From positions 1 through 7,863 of the forward strand of contig DLRK01000147.1 of assembly GCA_002501065.1 (NCBI GenBank): a stretch of DNA of 7,863 nt. The letters are read 5' to 3'. Origin of the DNA: Akkermansiaceae bacterium UBA7890 (GTDB taxonomy: Bacteria; Verrucomicrobiota; Verrucomicrobiia; Verrucomicrobiales; Akkermansiaceae). The notes beneath the pieces were generated by a model. That model was given only the letters and a program-made list of their open reading frames with translations, had not been told where the DNA came from and made no database searches. Both the position numbers and the translations under genes were made by a program. The first letter of the stretch is position 1; every line of letters starts with the position of its first letter. Positions 1 through 6,274 of this stretch are shown here, in pieces.

Positions 1-235
1 CAGCATCAAGGAAAAGCTGGAATGCTTCTACGACCGGGACGGGGTCTATTCCCATGAGGCCGGGTTCTACGACAACAAGAACGGGGACGACTACCGCGGC
101 TGGGCCATCCGGGTGATGGACATGAAGGGCAAGGTGATCACGGAGCGGGCCAGCGCCTCGTCCTACCTCCGCTACCTCAAGATGGTGGTGACCCGCCGGG
201 CGCCCCGGCCTCCCGGGGAGGACGAGGAGAAGTAG
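1..235 (+). CDS. C-terminal fragment of an unrecognised protein
   Basis: The reading frame is open from the left edge (first full codon at position 2) to a TAG at 233-235, giving 77 residues; the start lies outside the window. The fragment is hydrophilic and rich in aromatic and charged residues, with an early CFYDRDG stretch, then DYRGWAIRV and a SSYLRYLKMVV segment near the end. It finishes in a Pro/Arg/Glu-rich tail (APRPPGEDEEK) that looks disordered. There is no membrane segment or lipobox in the visible part. I do not recognise the family. That it is coding is inferred from the GC-rich third positions and from the clean stop followed by a convergent gene. The next gene lies on the opposite strand, so this is the last gene of its transcription unit. 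Confidence 0.6.
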   Translation, partial: SIKEKLECFYDRDGVYSHEAGFYDNKNGDDYRGWAIRVMDMKGKVITERASASSYLRYLKMVVTRRAPRPPGEDEEK

Positions 236-302
236 GGGCGGGAATTTCCGTGGTCTCCGGGCACATCTCCGTCGTTCTCCCGCGAATGGCCGGGTCCGGG
301 TC

Positions 303-319
303 CCGTGACGCTGTCACGG
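303..319. terminator. Hairpin between convergent genes (terminator-like)
   Basis: A perfect 7-bp inverted repeat, CCGTGAC / GTCACGG, surrounds a 3-base loop (GCT). It spans the stop codon of the minus-strand lipoprotein gene (314-316) and lies about 70 bp past the stop of the upstream plus-strand gene. Neither strand has a U-tract after the stem, so a classic intrinsic terminator is not shown. It could still act as a bidirectional 3'-end structure. Confidence 0.35.
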
Positions 320-727
320 ATGAAGAGGATCAAAGAGGGCCTGTGGATCCCTGCCGAAGGCCGGAGCGAGGATGATGCCGGACACGTCCACGGCCCGCAC
401 GATGCCATCGAGGTGAACGATTTCGCCCACGGGGCAGGCCTCGGCCGCGGCCTTGAAGGTCCCGAAATCCGCGACCACGCCATGCTGCAGCCTGACCGTG
501 CAACGGGCCGGGTCGGAAGTCTCCACCGTGGTGACCTCGCCGCGCACGCTGACCTTCCTCCCCAGGTAGTCCGGGGCGAGGATGGCCGCGTCACGGGCTT
601 CAAACTGGGCGGCGGGATTCCCGTAGTCCATGGTCCATCCCCGGCATCCGACGAGGAGCGGGAGGAGGATGGCCAACCCGGTTACCAGGATCAGGAGAAC
701 CGTTCGGCTCGAAGTCATCGCCGTCAT
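314..727 (-). CDS. Small predicted lipoprotein with a possible OB-like domain
   Basis: The product has 137 residues. A hydrophobic segment at about residues 9-27 ends in LVGC, a good lipobox with Cys28 as the predicted lipidated residue, so the mature protein should be membrane-anchored on the outer face of the inner membrane or in the outer membrane. The mature part (about 110 residues) alternates short beta-like stretches: YLGRKVSVRGEVTTVE at 54-69, CTVRLQHGVVADF at 76-88 and GEIVHLDGIVRAVDVSGIIL at 101-120. This is reminiscent of the small OB-fold domains found in many exported proteins, but that is inference from pattern only. An alternative ATG at 718 would remove three residues and keep the signal; neither start has a clear ribosome site. 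It converges on the gene ending at 235 and diverges from the ATP-grasp gene. No function can be assigned. Confidence 0.7.
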   Translation of the reverse strand: MTAMTSSRTVLLILVTGLAILLPLLVGCRGWTMDYGNPAAQFEARDAAILAPDYLGRKVSVRGEVTTVETSDPARCTVRLQHGVVADFGTFKAAAEACPVGEIVHLDGIVRAVDVSGIILAPAFGRDPQALFDPLHP

Positions 728-734
728 ACCGGCA

Positions 735-821
735 CAGGTTACCTGCCTCCACCGGCTTCCGGTAATTGAAATCGATGATCAGACCATCGACTGAGATGAT
801 GTCTCCCTTCACAGCAGGGAG
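735..821. other. Cluster of four short perfect dyads in a divergent gap
   Basis: The gap between the divergent lipoprotein and ATP-grasp genes (728-904) holds four perfect inverted repeats in a row: CAGGT-T-ACCTG at 735-745, ACCGG-CTT-CCGGT at 751-763, TCGATG-N7-CATCGA at 772-790 and CTCCCT-N7-AGGGAG at 803-821. They could be operators or a structured leader on the lipoprotein transcript. Short dyads do arise by chance, and no sigma-70-like promoter stands out here, so the regulatory reading is tentative. Confidence 0.3.
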
Positions 822-904
822 CAACAGGGATGGAGAAGATTTATGGCGCGCTTGTAGGGAAGCCGGTTGCTGGCTAAAACTTTCCCGACCAAGGTTTTCC
901 CACT

Positions 905-1888
905 GTGCGTATCTGCCTCCTCACCACCCAGGACCTGGATGCGGATCCCTTTCCGTCCGATGACTGGCCCTGTGACCCGCGACCCTTTCTGCCCGAGGCG
1001 CAGTGGCAGGTGAAGACCTTGAAAAAGAAGACCTCGGTGGAAGTGGTCACCGCCCTGGTGCAGGGAGGGGAATTCGATCTCTTCTTCAATCTCTGCGATG
1101 GAGCGGCGGACCAGGGGACTCCGGGGATTGAGGTGGTGGAAACCCTGGAGAAACTGGGAGTGCCCTTCACCGGGGCAACCTCGAACTACTACGAGCCGAC
1201 CCGCTTGGAGATGAAGGAGGCTTGCCGGAGGGAGGGGATCGCCAGCCCGGCCGCGGTGCTGGTCCGGGACGAGGTCGATGTGGAGCGCGCGGCGGAGACC
1301 CTGCGCTTTCCCCTCTTCGTCAAGCACCACAACAGTTATGCCAGCGTGGACTTGAGCCGGAACTCGCGGGTCCAGTCGCAGGCTGGCCTCTTCCAGCAGG
1401 CGCAAAAGATCATCTCGCGCTACGGGGCGGCTCTGATCGAGGAGTATATCGACGGGATCGAATGCACGGTGCTGGTGGCCGAGAATCCCGATGATCCGGA
1501 CCGGCCGGTGAGCTATGTCCCCATGCAGTATCGCTTCCCGGAGGGGGAGGAGTTCAAGCACGCGGACCTGAAGTGGGTGGACTACGACGCGTTGTCGAGT
1601 TTTCCGGTGGAGGACCCGGTCCTGGCCGCCCGTCTGCGGGAAGAGGCTGGTCGTTTCTTCGTGGCTCTCGGGGGGGCGAGTTTCGGACGTTGTGACGTAC
1701 GGGTGGATGCCAGCGGCACGCCCTACTTTCTCGAGATCAATCCCAACTGCGGAGTCTATTATCCTCCCTCCGATCCCGGGAGTGCGGACCTCTGCCTGAT
1801 GAAGGATCCGGCCGGACACGAGGGGTTTACGAGGCAACTGGTGCGGGCCGCCCTGATGCGGCACGCTCGCCGTCAGGTTGCAGACTGA
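905..1888 (+). CDS. ATP-grasp ligase related to D-Ala-D-Ala ligase
   Basis: This 327-residue protein has the layout of the D-Ala-D-Ala ligase / ATP-grasp superfamily, which joins a carboxylate to an amine through an acyl-phosphate with ATP. FDLFFNLCDGA...TPG at 57-74 with LGVPFTGA at 84-91 matches the end of the N-terminal domain. FPLFVKHH at 135-142 supplies the ATP-binding lysine (K140), and ALIEEYIDGIECTVLV at 176-191 is the adenine-contacting strand and hinge. FGRCDVRVD (260-268) and YFLEINPNCG (274-283) carry the likely metal ligands D264, E277 and N279. It lacks the GGxSxE motif and the usual Ser-rich phosphate loop of true Ddl, so its substrate is probably not two D-alanines. No membrane or export signal is seen, so it should be cytoplasmic. 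The start is GTG, with AAGG ten bases upstream (891-894). No partner gene is adjacent on the same strand. Confidence 0.93.
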   Translation: MRICLLTTQDLDADPFPSDDWPCDPRPFLPEAQWQVKTLKKKTSVEVVTALVQGGEFDLFFNLCDGAADQGTPGIEVVETLEKLGVPFTGATSNYYEPTRLEMKEACRREGIASPAAVLVRDEVDVERAAETLRFPLFVKHHNSYASVDLSRNSRVQSQAGLFQQAQKIISRYGAALIEEYIDGIECTVLVAENPDDPDRPVSYVPMQYRFPEGEEFKHADLKWVDYDALSSFPVEDPVLAARLREEAGRFFVALGGASFGRCDVRVDASGTPYFLEINPNCGVYYPPSDPGSADLCLMKDPAGHEGFTRQLVRAALMRHARRQVAD

Positions 1889-1895
1889 GGGTGGA

Positions 1896-2960
1896 TCAGC
1901 TCTCCTTGGAGTTGAAGAAGATCTTCAGGTAGCCCATCCTGCGGGGTTCATCATAGCCACGCTCGAGGGCATTTTCCTGGAATTCGGGGAGGAGGCGCAC
2001 CTCCACTCCGGTATCGAACTTCATGACTCCGCCGACCTTTTTCTTCACCTGCTTCAGTTCTGCCGAGGTGATTCCGAAGTCATCGGCGAGAGGGAGACCC
2101 TGTTCTTCCTCAAAGCTGGCCTTGTATTTCTTGAATTTGGCCACCATGGCGGGATCGCGGCGCAGGACTTCTTCCTCGAATTCCTGCATGCTGAAGTGGT
2201 CCCGGTTTTCAAAGAAGCTCATGGCGCGTTTGGCGGCCATTGTCTGCTCCGACACGTCCCCGTCCTCCCTGGCAGCCGGGTTGTCGTCACTCTGCAGGAA
2301 GGAGACCGCCAGTCCCGCCACCTGGTTGGTGAGGAGGGAGTCGTCGGTGAGGAGGCGCACCCCGAGGAAGTCGCGCAGCCAGAAGCGTGAGTGGGCCCCA
2401 GCCCGGTCGAAGGTCAGGACCTGGTAGCCGTTGTCCTCGTGGACATTGAGGATGAGGCAGCCCTTGTCGATCCTGTCGGGGTTGATGCCCCGCTCGGTGG
2501 TGATGCGGAGGTCTCCCTGGTGGGAGGAGATGCTCAGGAAGGGGTCCATCGTTTCGGACTTCAGGATGCAGAGAGCCTCGGCAGGCTTGCTTTCCAGGGT
2601 GAGATTGCTGACCCGTGCGATGCACAGGTCTCCCGATTTGATGTGTGGGTGGTTGGACTTGGCGTAGAGACGCCGGGCGATTTCGCAGCCTTTTTCGAGG
2701 AAGGATTCCTGCCCGGCGAAGATGGTCCGGGCACAGGTGTAGGTCTCGTTCTTGTCGAGGGAGGAGTGATGGTCGAAACGGTAGCGTGCCTGGCTGCGGA
2801 AGGGCTTGAGGATCAGCTGGGAAAACAGGTCGCGATCGGCTTCCGCGATCCTGCAGATCTCGCGTGAGGTTTCGAGGGATTCATCACGCAGGGGGTTGCC
2901 CACCCGGGCGAGGACCACCTCGTCTGTGGTGGCCTTGGAGAAACCAATCCGTGAAGGCAC
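1896..2960 (-). CDS. Nucleoid-associated protein, NdpA/YejK family
   Basis: The 354-residue product resembles the 37-kDa nucleoid-associated protein family (PF04245; E. coli YejK/NdpA), cytoplasmic proteins that co-purify with the nucleoid and whose exact role is unclear. Family-like features are the EVVLARVGNP start, FSQLILKPFRSQARYRF at 46-62, IARRLYAKSNHPHIKSGDL at 94-112 (the most recognisable stretch), RIDKGCLILN at 163-172 and SRFWLRDFLGV at 191-201. The C-terminal third is charged and probably helical (MSFFENRDHFSMQEFEEEV), and length is normal for the family. The start is a GTG with no evident ribosome site; there is no ATG at the N-terminus, so the true start could differ slightly. 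The gene lies 121 bp downstream of the sulfatase on the same strand, with a strong dyad between them, so co-transcription is uncertain. Its 3' end almost touches that of the ATP-grasp gene. Confidence 0.85.
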   Translation of the reverse strand: MPSRIGFSKATTDEVVLARVGNPLRDESLETSREICRIAEADRDLFSQLILKPFRSQARYRFDHHSSLDKNETYTCARTIFAGQESFLEKGCEIARRLYAKSNHPHIKSGDLCIARVSNLTLESKPAEALCILKSETMDPFLSISSHQGDLRITTERGINPDRIDKGCLILNVHEDNGYQVLTFDRAGAHSRFWLRDFLGVRLLTDDSLLTNQVAGLAVSFLQSDDNPAAREDGDVSEQTMAAKRAMSFFENRDHFSMQEFEEEVLRRDPAMVAKFKKYKASFEEEQGLPLADDFGITSAELKQVKKKVGGVMKFDTGVEVRLLPEFQENALERGYDEPRRMGYLKIFFNSKES

Positions 2961-3019
2961 ACGGGACGATAAAAAATCTGCGCCCGACTACCACGCGAAA
3001 AGGTGGCGAGGAGTTCCCA

Positions 3020-3059
3020 AGGTGCTCACAGCCTGTCCACAGGGTGGACGGGAGCACTT
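3020..3059 (-). terminator. Nested inverted repeat downstream of the sulfatase gene
   Basis: The outer arms GTGCTC (3022-3027) and GAGCAC (3052-3057) pair perfectly and extend by A-T and G-U to 3020/3059. Inside them, GTCCAC (3035-3040) and GTGGAC (3044-3049) form a second stem around an AGG loop, lengthened by C-G pairs at 3032-3033 with 3051-3052 and, on the plus strand, a U-G pair. It lies 22 bases past the sulfatase stop and about 60 bases before the NdpA-like start. No U-tract follows on the minus strand, so it may terminate, protect a 3' end, or serve as a binding site. Confidence 0.45.
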
Positions 3060-3081
3060 CCCGGGTGGGGGCGAACCGGTA

Positions 3082-4650
3082 TTACTTGCTCCCGGACTGT
3101 TTGTTGGCGTTGACGCCGATGGGGGCCTGCGGCCAGGGCGTCTTCCCGGGAGCCCATTTTCTGGGTTGTCTGGCGCGGATGGCGTCGACGTGTTTGACCA
3201 ACCACCTGGGCGGTTTGGCATTTTCCTTGAGGCCGTAGATGTAGGGAAGGGGGGGGTCCATGAGCAGGGGCTTGTCGCCGAGGGGAGGGCGTTCCTTGTC
3301 GACCTGGGCGAGGCGGGGGGCCAGGCGCTTCACCACCCCGGGGTTCTCCCCGGCCACGTCCTTCTTCTCGTAGGGATCTTTCGCGATGTTGAAGAGCATC
3401 TCGCCCATCAGCTTCCAGTCTCCGCTCCGGATGGTGGGAACCCGCACGCTGCCGGTGACCTCGAAGACGATCTCCCTGCGCGGACTGGGAGCGCTCCGGA
3501 AGAGCATGTCGCTCATGTCGATCCCGTCGACCCTGGTGTCCTGTTTGGCACTGGCTCCGGCCAGCGTGATAAAGGTCGAGTACCAGTCGGCAATAAACAT
3601 CATGCCGTCATTGGCTGAACCGGGCTTGGTGTGGCCCGGCCAGCGCACCAGGCAGGGCACGCGCACGCCTCCCTCAAAGGTGGTGTTCTTGGTGCCCCGG
3701 TAGGGCTTGCTCATCTCCTCGAGCACGGGCCCGTTGTCGTTGGTGAAGACGACGAGCGTATTGCCCTTGAAGCCGTGCTTGTCGACGGCACCGACAATTT
3801 TTCCGACGGCAGCATCGAGGTTTTTCAACATCGCGTCGCGGATGGCAAGCGTGTCTTTCGGGTCACCCTCGTAGCCCGGGGGCGGGTTGAGCGGTCCGTG
3901 GACGGCGTTGAATGGCACATACAGGAAGAAAGGCTTGTTGTCCTTTTCCTTCGCACGGGCGGCGATGTAGCGCTCGGCCTCGGCGGCGAAAAGGTCGGTT
4001 GCGTAGCCGTCCTCCTGCAGGGGCTTCTGGTTGCGGTGCCAGTCGTAGACGGCAAAGCGGGCCGGGGCATTATGCACAATCGTCTTGGTGTAGTAGTCGA
4101 TCCCCCAGGCGTAGTGGCCGTATTGGTGGTCGAAGCCCTGCCCCATCGGGAGGTGCTCGGGAAGCCACTCACCGAGGTGCCACTTACCGACCAGTGCGGT
4201 GCGGTAGCCGGCTTCCTTGAGCGCTTCCGCGATGGTTCGCTCGTCAGTATCGAGGGCGTGGATGCGCCGCGTCGGCTCACCCCGCTCGTTGTGGGCGAGG
4301 GTGAGACCGAGCGCCTTGAGATAGCTCGGCTTGCCAAAGTCCTCGGAGCGCCAGTCGGACCAGGTGCGGAAAGCGTAGCGGCCGGTCAGGAAGGCGGCGC
4401 GGGTCGGCGCGCAGACCGAGTGCGTGTAGAACTGGGTGAGCTTCAGGCTCTCCCCGGCCAGCTTGTCGAGGTTGGGAGTAAGTCCCTTGGTGCTGCCGTT
4501 GAACCCCGGCTGGTTCCAGCCCATGTCGTCAGAGAGGATGAAGACGATGTTGGGCCGACTCCCGGTTTCAGTCGCGGCCAGTCCGGCGGCCGGGGCAAGC
4601 GAAAGGGAGAAGAGACAGGTCAGGGCCAGCAGGTGTTTCATGTCGCGCAT
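3082..4650 (-). CDS. Exported type I (formylglycine) sulfatase, arylsulfatase-like
   Basis: This 522-residue enzyme should hydrolyse sulfate esters, probably on a glycan, outside the cytoplasm. A Sec signal peptide covers about residues 1-25 (KHLLALTCLFSLSLAPAAG). RPNIVFILSDDMGWN at 32-46 gives the calcium ligands D41 and D42. CAPTRAAFLTG at 80-90 fits the sulfatase signature exactly, with C80 the residue converted to formylglycine and R84 conserved. GKWHLG (K156, H158), VHGP (H251), FTNDNGP (D305, N306) and RGTKNTTFEGG (K321) complete the active site. A C-terminal subdomain includes the GDWKLM and EKKDVAGE stretches usual in this family. The maturation enzyme must be encoded elsewhere. Start choice: ATG 4650 is used here; ATG 4641 and TTG 4653 are in frame and also keep the signal. 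There is no clear ribosome site. The sulfated substrate cannot be told from sequence alone. Confidence 0.95.
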   Translation of the reverse strand: MRDMKHLLALTCLFSLSLAPAAGLAATETGSRPNIVFILSDDMGWNQPGFNGSTKGLTPNLDKLAGESLKLTQFYTHSVCAPTRAAFLTGRYAFRTWSDWRSEDFGKPSYLKALGLTLAHNERGEPTRRIHALDTDERTIAEALKEAGYRTALVGKWHLGEWLPEHLPMGQGFDHQYGHYAWGIDYYTKTIVHNAPARFAVYDWHRNQKPLQEDGYATDLFAAEAERYIAARAKEKDNKPFFLYVPFNAVHGPLNPPPGYEGDPKDTLAIRDAMLKNLDAAVGKIVGAVDKHGFKGNTLVVFTNDNGPVLEEMSKPYRGTKNTTFEGGVRVPCLVRWPGHTKPGSANDGMMFIADWYSTFITLAGASAKQDTRVDGIDMSDMLFRSAPSPRREIVFEVTGSVRVPTIRSGDWKLMGEMLFNIAKDPYEKKDVAGENPGVVKRLAPRLAQVDKERPPLGDKPLLMDPPLPYIYGLKENAKPPRWLVKHVDAIRARQPRKWAPGKTPWPQAPIGVNANKQSGSK

Positions 4651-4709
4651 CAAAGAGGAGCGGGCCGCAGATACAAGAATTCAGTTGACCGATACCTGCA
4701 AGGTGAAGA

Positions 4710-4733
4710 CCCGCTCCCGGGTCGGGAAGCGGG
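4710..4733 (-). terminator. GC-rich hairpin between oxidoreductase and sulfatase genes
   Basis: CCCGCTCCCG (4710-4719) pairs with CGGGAAGCGGG (4723-4733) around a GGT loop, with one bulged A in the 3' arm. It sits 50 bases past the oxidoreductase stop in the 132-bp gap before the sulfatase start. On the minus strand it is followed by a short pyrimidine-rich run (TCTTCACCTT), not a true U-tract. It is a plausible terminator or partial attenuator that would separate expression of the two genes. Confidence 0.45.
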
Positions 4734-4782
4734 CCTGCTTTCTACGACGGAATCAGAGCCGTCTGTTCGGAAAGAGGAATGA

Positions 4783-6156
4783 TCATACCTTCAAATCGTA
4801 GCCTTTGCGTGGGTCGATGGTGATCCACTTGTTGGCTTCCTTGTGGTTGGTGAACTTGCCGGACTTGTCATCCCACTTGAGCTCTGTTCCGGGGAAGCGC
4901 AGGGCCACCGCGCCGAGGGCGAGGGAGGCCGACATGGGAGCAGCGTACATGAAGTTACTCCCCGGGGCGTTGATGTCGCCCTTCTTGGCGGCTTCGACCC
5001 ACTCCCGGTGGTGGTCGGTTCCCCGGAGCTTGCGGTGTTCGCTCTGCCAGAGGGCGGATTCCTTTGCGATGGCGTCCTTGTCGAACTTGTTGCCCACCGC
5101 GATGGGGCGCGGGGTCCCGGCGTGGGATCCTCCCATGGCGGACATCTTGCTGCCCACGATCATGCAACCGTTACCACCCACGTTGAGCCTGGGATCGGCT
5201 CCGGTGGGAGGCTTGGGACGCTTGCCTCCGTCGTGCCAGGTCATCTTGATGCCCTTGGGGCAGACCTTGGTGGGGGGGAACTGGAAGGTGATCACCGACC
5301 ACTTGGGATAGGCCACCCCCGCGGGGGCGGAGGCCTCCGCGGTGATGGAGGTGGGCAGCGTCAGGCCACAGGTCCAGAAGGCGGGGTCCATGTTGTGGCA
5401 GGCCATGTCGCCCATGGCTCCGGCCCCGAAGTCCCACCAGCCGCGCCAGGAGAAGGGAAGGAACCCCTTGCCGAAGGGGCGTTCCGCCATGGGGCCGATC
5501 CAGGAGTCCCAGTCGAGGCTGTCGGGGACGGGGGCCTCCGGGGGATACGTTGTCATTCCCTGGGGCCAGATGGGACGGTTGGACCAGGAGTGCAGTTCAA
5601 GCACTTCGCCGAAGGCGTTGTCGTCCATCATCTTCTTCCAGAGCTTGAGACCGGATCCGGCGTGGCCCTGGTTGCCCATCTGGGTCACTACCTTGTACTT
5701 CCTGGTGGCCTTGAGGAGAGCCATGCACTCGCCGTAGGTGCGGGCGAGAGGCTTCTGCACGTAGACGTGCTTGCCGAGTTTCATGGCCGCAAGGGCCGCA
5801 ACCGCATGGATGTGGTCCGGGGTGGAGACCACCACCGCGTCGATCTCATCCTTGTGCTTGGCGAGCATCTCGCGGTAGTCGGAGTAGCGGGGAACATCCT
5901 TGTACTTGTTGAAGTGCCCCTGGGCGCGGCCCTTGTCGACGTCGCACATGGCGATCAGTTTTCCGCCGCTGGAAACCGTGTTATTGAGGTCACTGCTGCC
6001 TTTGCCGCCACAGCCGATCTGGGCGAAGCGCAGGGGTTTGCCCTTGTGGTGGTCGCCGTAGACGAGTTCGGCGGAACCGAGTGCAGCCGCGGCGGCGCTG
6101 GTGGCCCCGAGGAAGGCGCGGCGACTGGAATGAGTCTGATCTTGTGAATTGGACAT
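4783..6156 (-). CDS. Tat-exported Gfo/Idh/MocA family oxidoreductase
   Basis: The 457-residue product opens with a twin-arginine signal (SSRRAFLGATS at 10-20, then an Ala-rich hydrophobic core to about 29), so it should be exported folded with its NAD(P) cofactor. The Rossmann domain starts at LRFAQIGCGGKG (42-53), followed by the acidic CDVDKGRA at 71-78, AVVVSTPDHIHAVAALAAMKLGKHVYVQKPL at 107-137 in pieces, and the catalytic-lysine motif as QKP (134-136) instead of the commoner EKP. The C-terminal domain has WWDFGAGAMGDMACHNMD at 240-257, with H254 and D257 likely at the active site. Such exported members are abundant in Planctomycetota and Verrucomicrobiota and are presumed to act on sugars or glycosides. 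The ATG at 6156 was chosen because it places the RR motif close to the N-terminus; the frame stays open 63 codons upstream. It diverges from the beta-propeller gene and lies upstream of the sulfatase. Confidence 0.95.
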   Translation of the reverse strand: MSNSQDQTHSSRRAFLGATSAAAAALGSAELVYGDHHKGKPLRFAQIGCGGKGSSDLNNTVSSGGKLIAMCDVDKGRAQGHFNKYKDVPRYSDYREMLAKHKDEIDAVVVSTPDHIHAVAALAAMKLGKHVYVQKPLARTYGECMALLKATRKYKVVTQMGNQGHAGSGLKLWKKMMDDNAFGEVLELHSWSNRPIWPQGMTTYPPEAPVPDSLDWDSWIGPMAERPFGKGFLPFSWRGWWDFGAGAMGDMACHNMDPAFWTCGLTLPTSITAEASAPAGVAYPKWSVITFQFPPTKVCPKGIKMTWHDGGKRPKPPTGADPRLNVGGNGCMIVGSKMSAMGGSHAGTPRPIAVGNKFDKDAIAKESALWQSEHRKLRGTDHHREWVEAAKKGDINAPGSNFMYAAPMSASLALGAVALRFPGTELKWDDKSGKFTNHKEANKWITIDPRKGYDLKV

Positions 6157-6274
6157 GGATGGAAATACACCCTGTCGTTGGCAAACTTTCAAGAGGAAGA
6201 GTGAGTGACTGGTCCCGGAGGCAGGTTGTTTGCGGGGGGATCCCCGGAGCGCTATCGTTCCTTGCCAAGGGCGG
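6157..6274. promoter_or_regulatory. Divergent intergenic region, presumed promoters for both flanking genes
   Basis: These 118 bp separate the diverging oxidoreductase and beta-propeller genes and should hold promoters for both. The segment contains a perfect 10-bp palindrome, GGGGATCCCC (6236-6245), and a short purine-rich run (AAGAGGAAGAG, 6191-6201). No pair of sigma-70 boxes is convincing. AAGGG just before ATG 6275 could be a ribosome site, though it sits unusually close. Confidence 0.4.

Noticed and set aside
763..830. tRNA-like arrangement of two hairpins with 7-base loops
   Set aside because: No acceptor stem, no T-loop consensus and no plausible anticodon arm spacing could be built on either strand.
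809..1864. Long open frame on the minus strand opposite the ATP-grasp gene (351 codons)
   Set aside because: Its protein is rich in His, Arg, Gly and Leu without any domain, and the plus-strand frame carries complete ATP-grasp motifs. It is a GC-driven shadow.
3631..4782. Long plus-strand open frame opposite the sulfatase gene (383 codons)
   Set aside because: It is the antisense shadow of a gene with full sulfatase motifs, and its composition is biased to Val, Gly and Arg.
4843..6147. Long plus-strand open frame opposite the oxidoreductase gene (434 codons)
   Set aside because: It is a Gly/His/Val-rich shadow with no recognisable domain. The minus strand encodes a clear Tat-signal Gfo/Idh/MocA protein.
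6162..6192. Possible minus-strand promoter TTGAAA / TATTTC for the oxidoreductase
   Set aside because: The spacer is 19 bp and the -10 box matches poorly. It would also force a leaderless message, so it is not convincing without start-site data.
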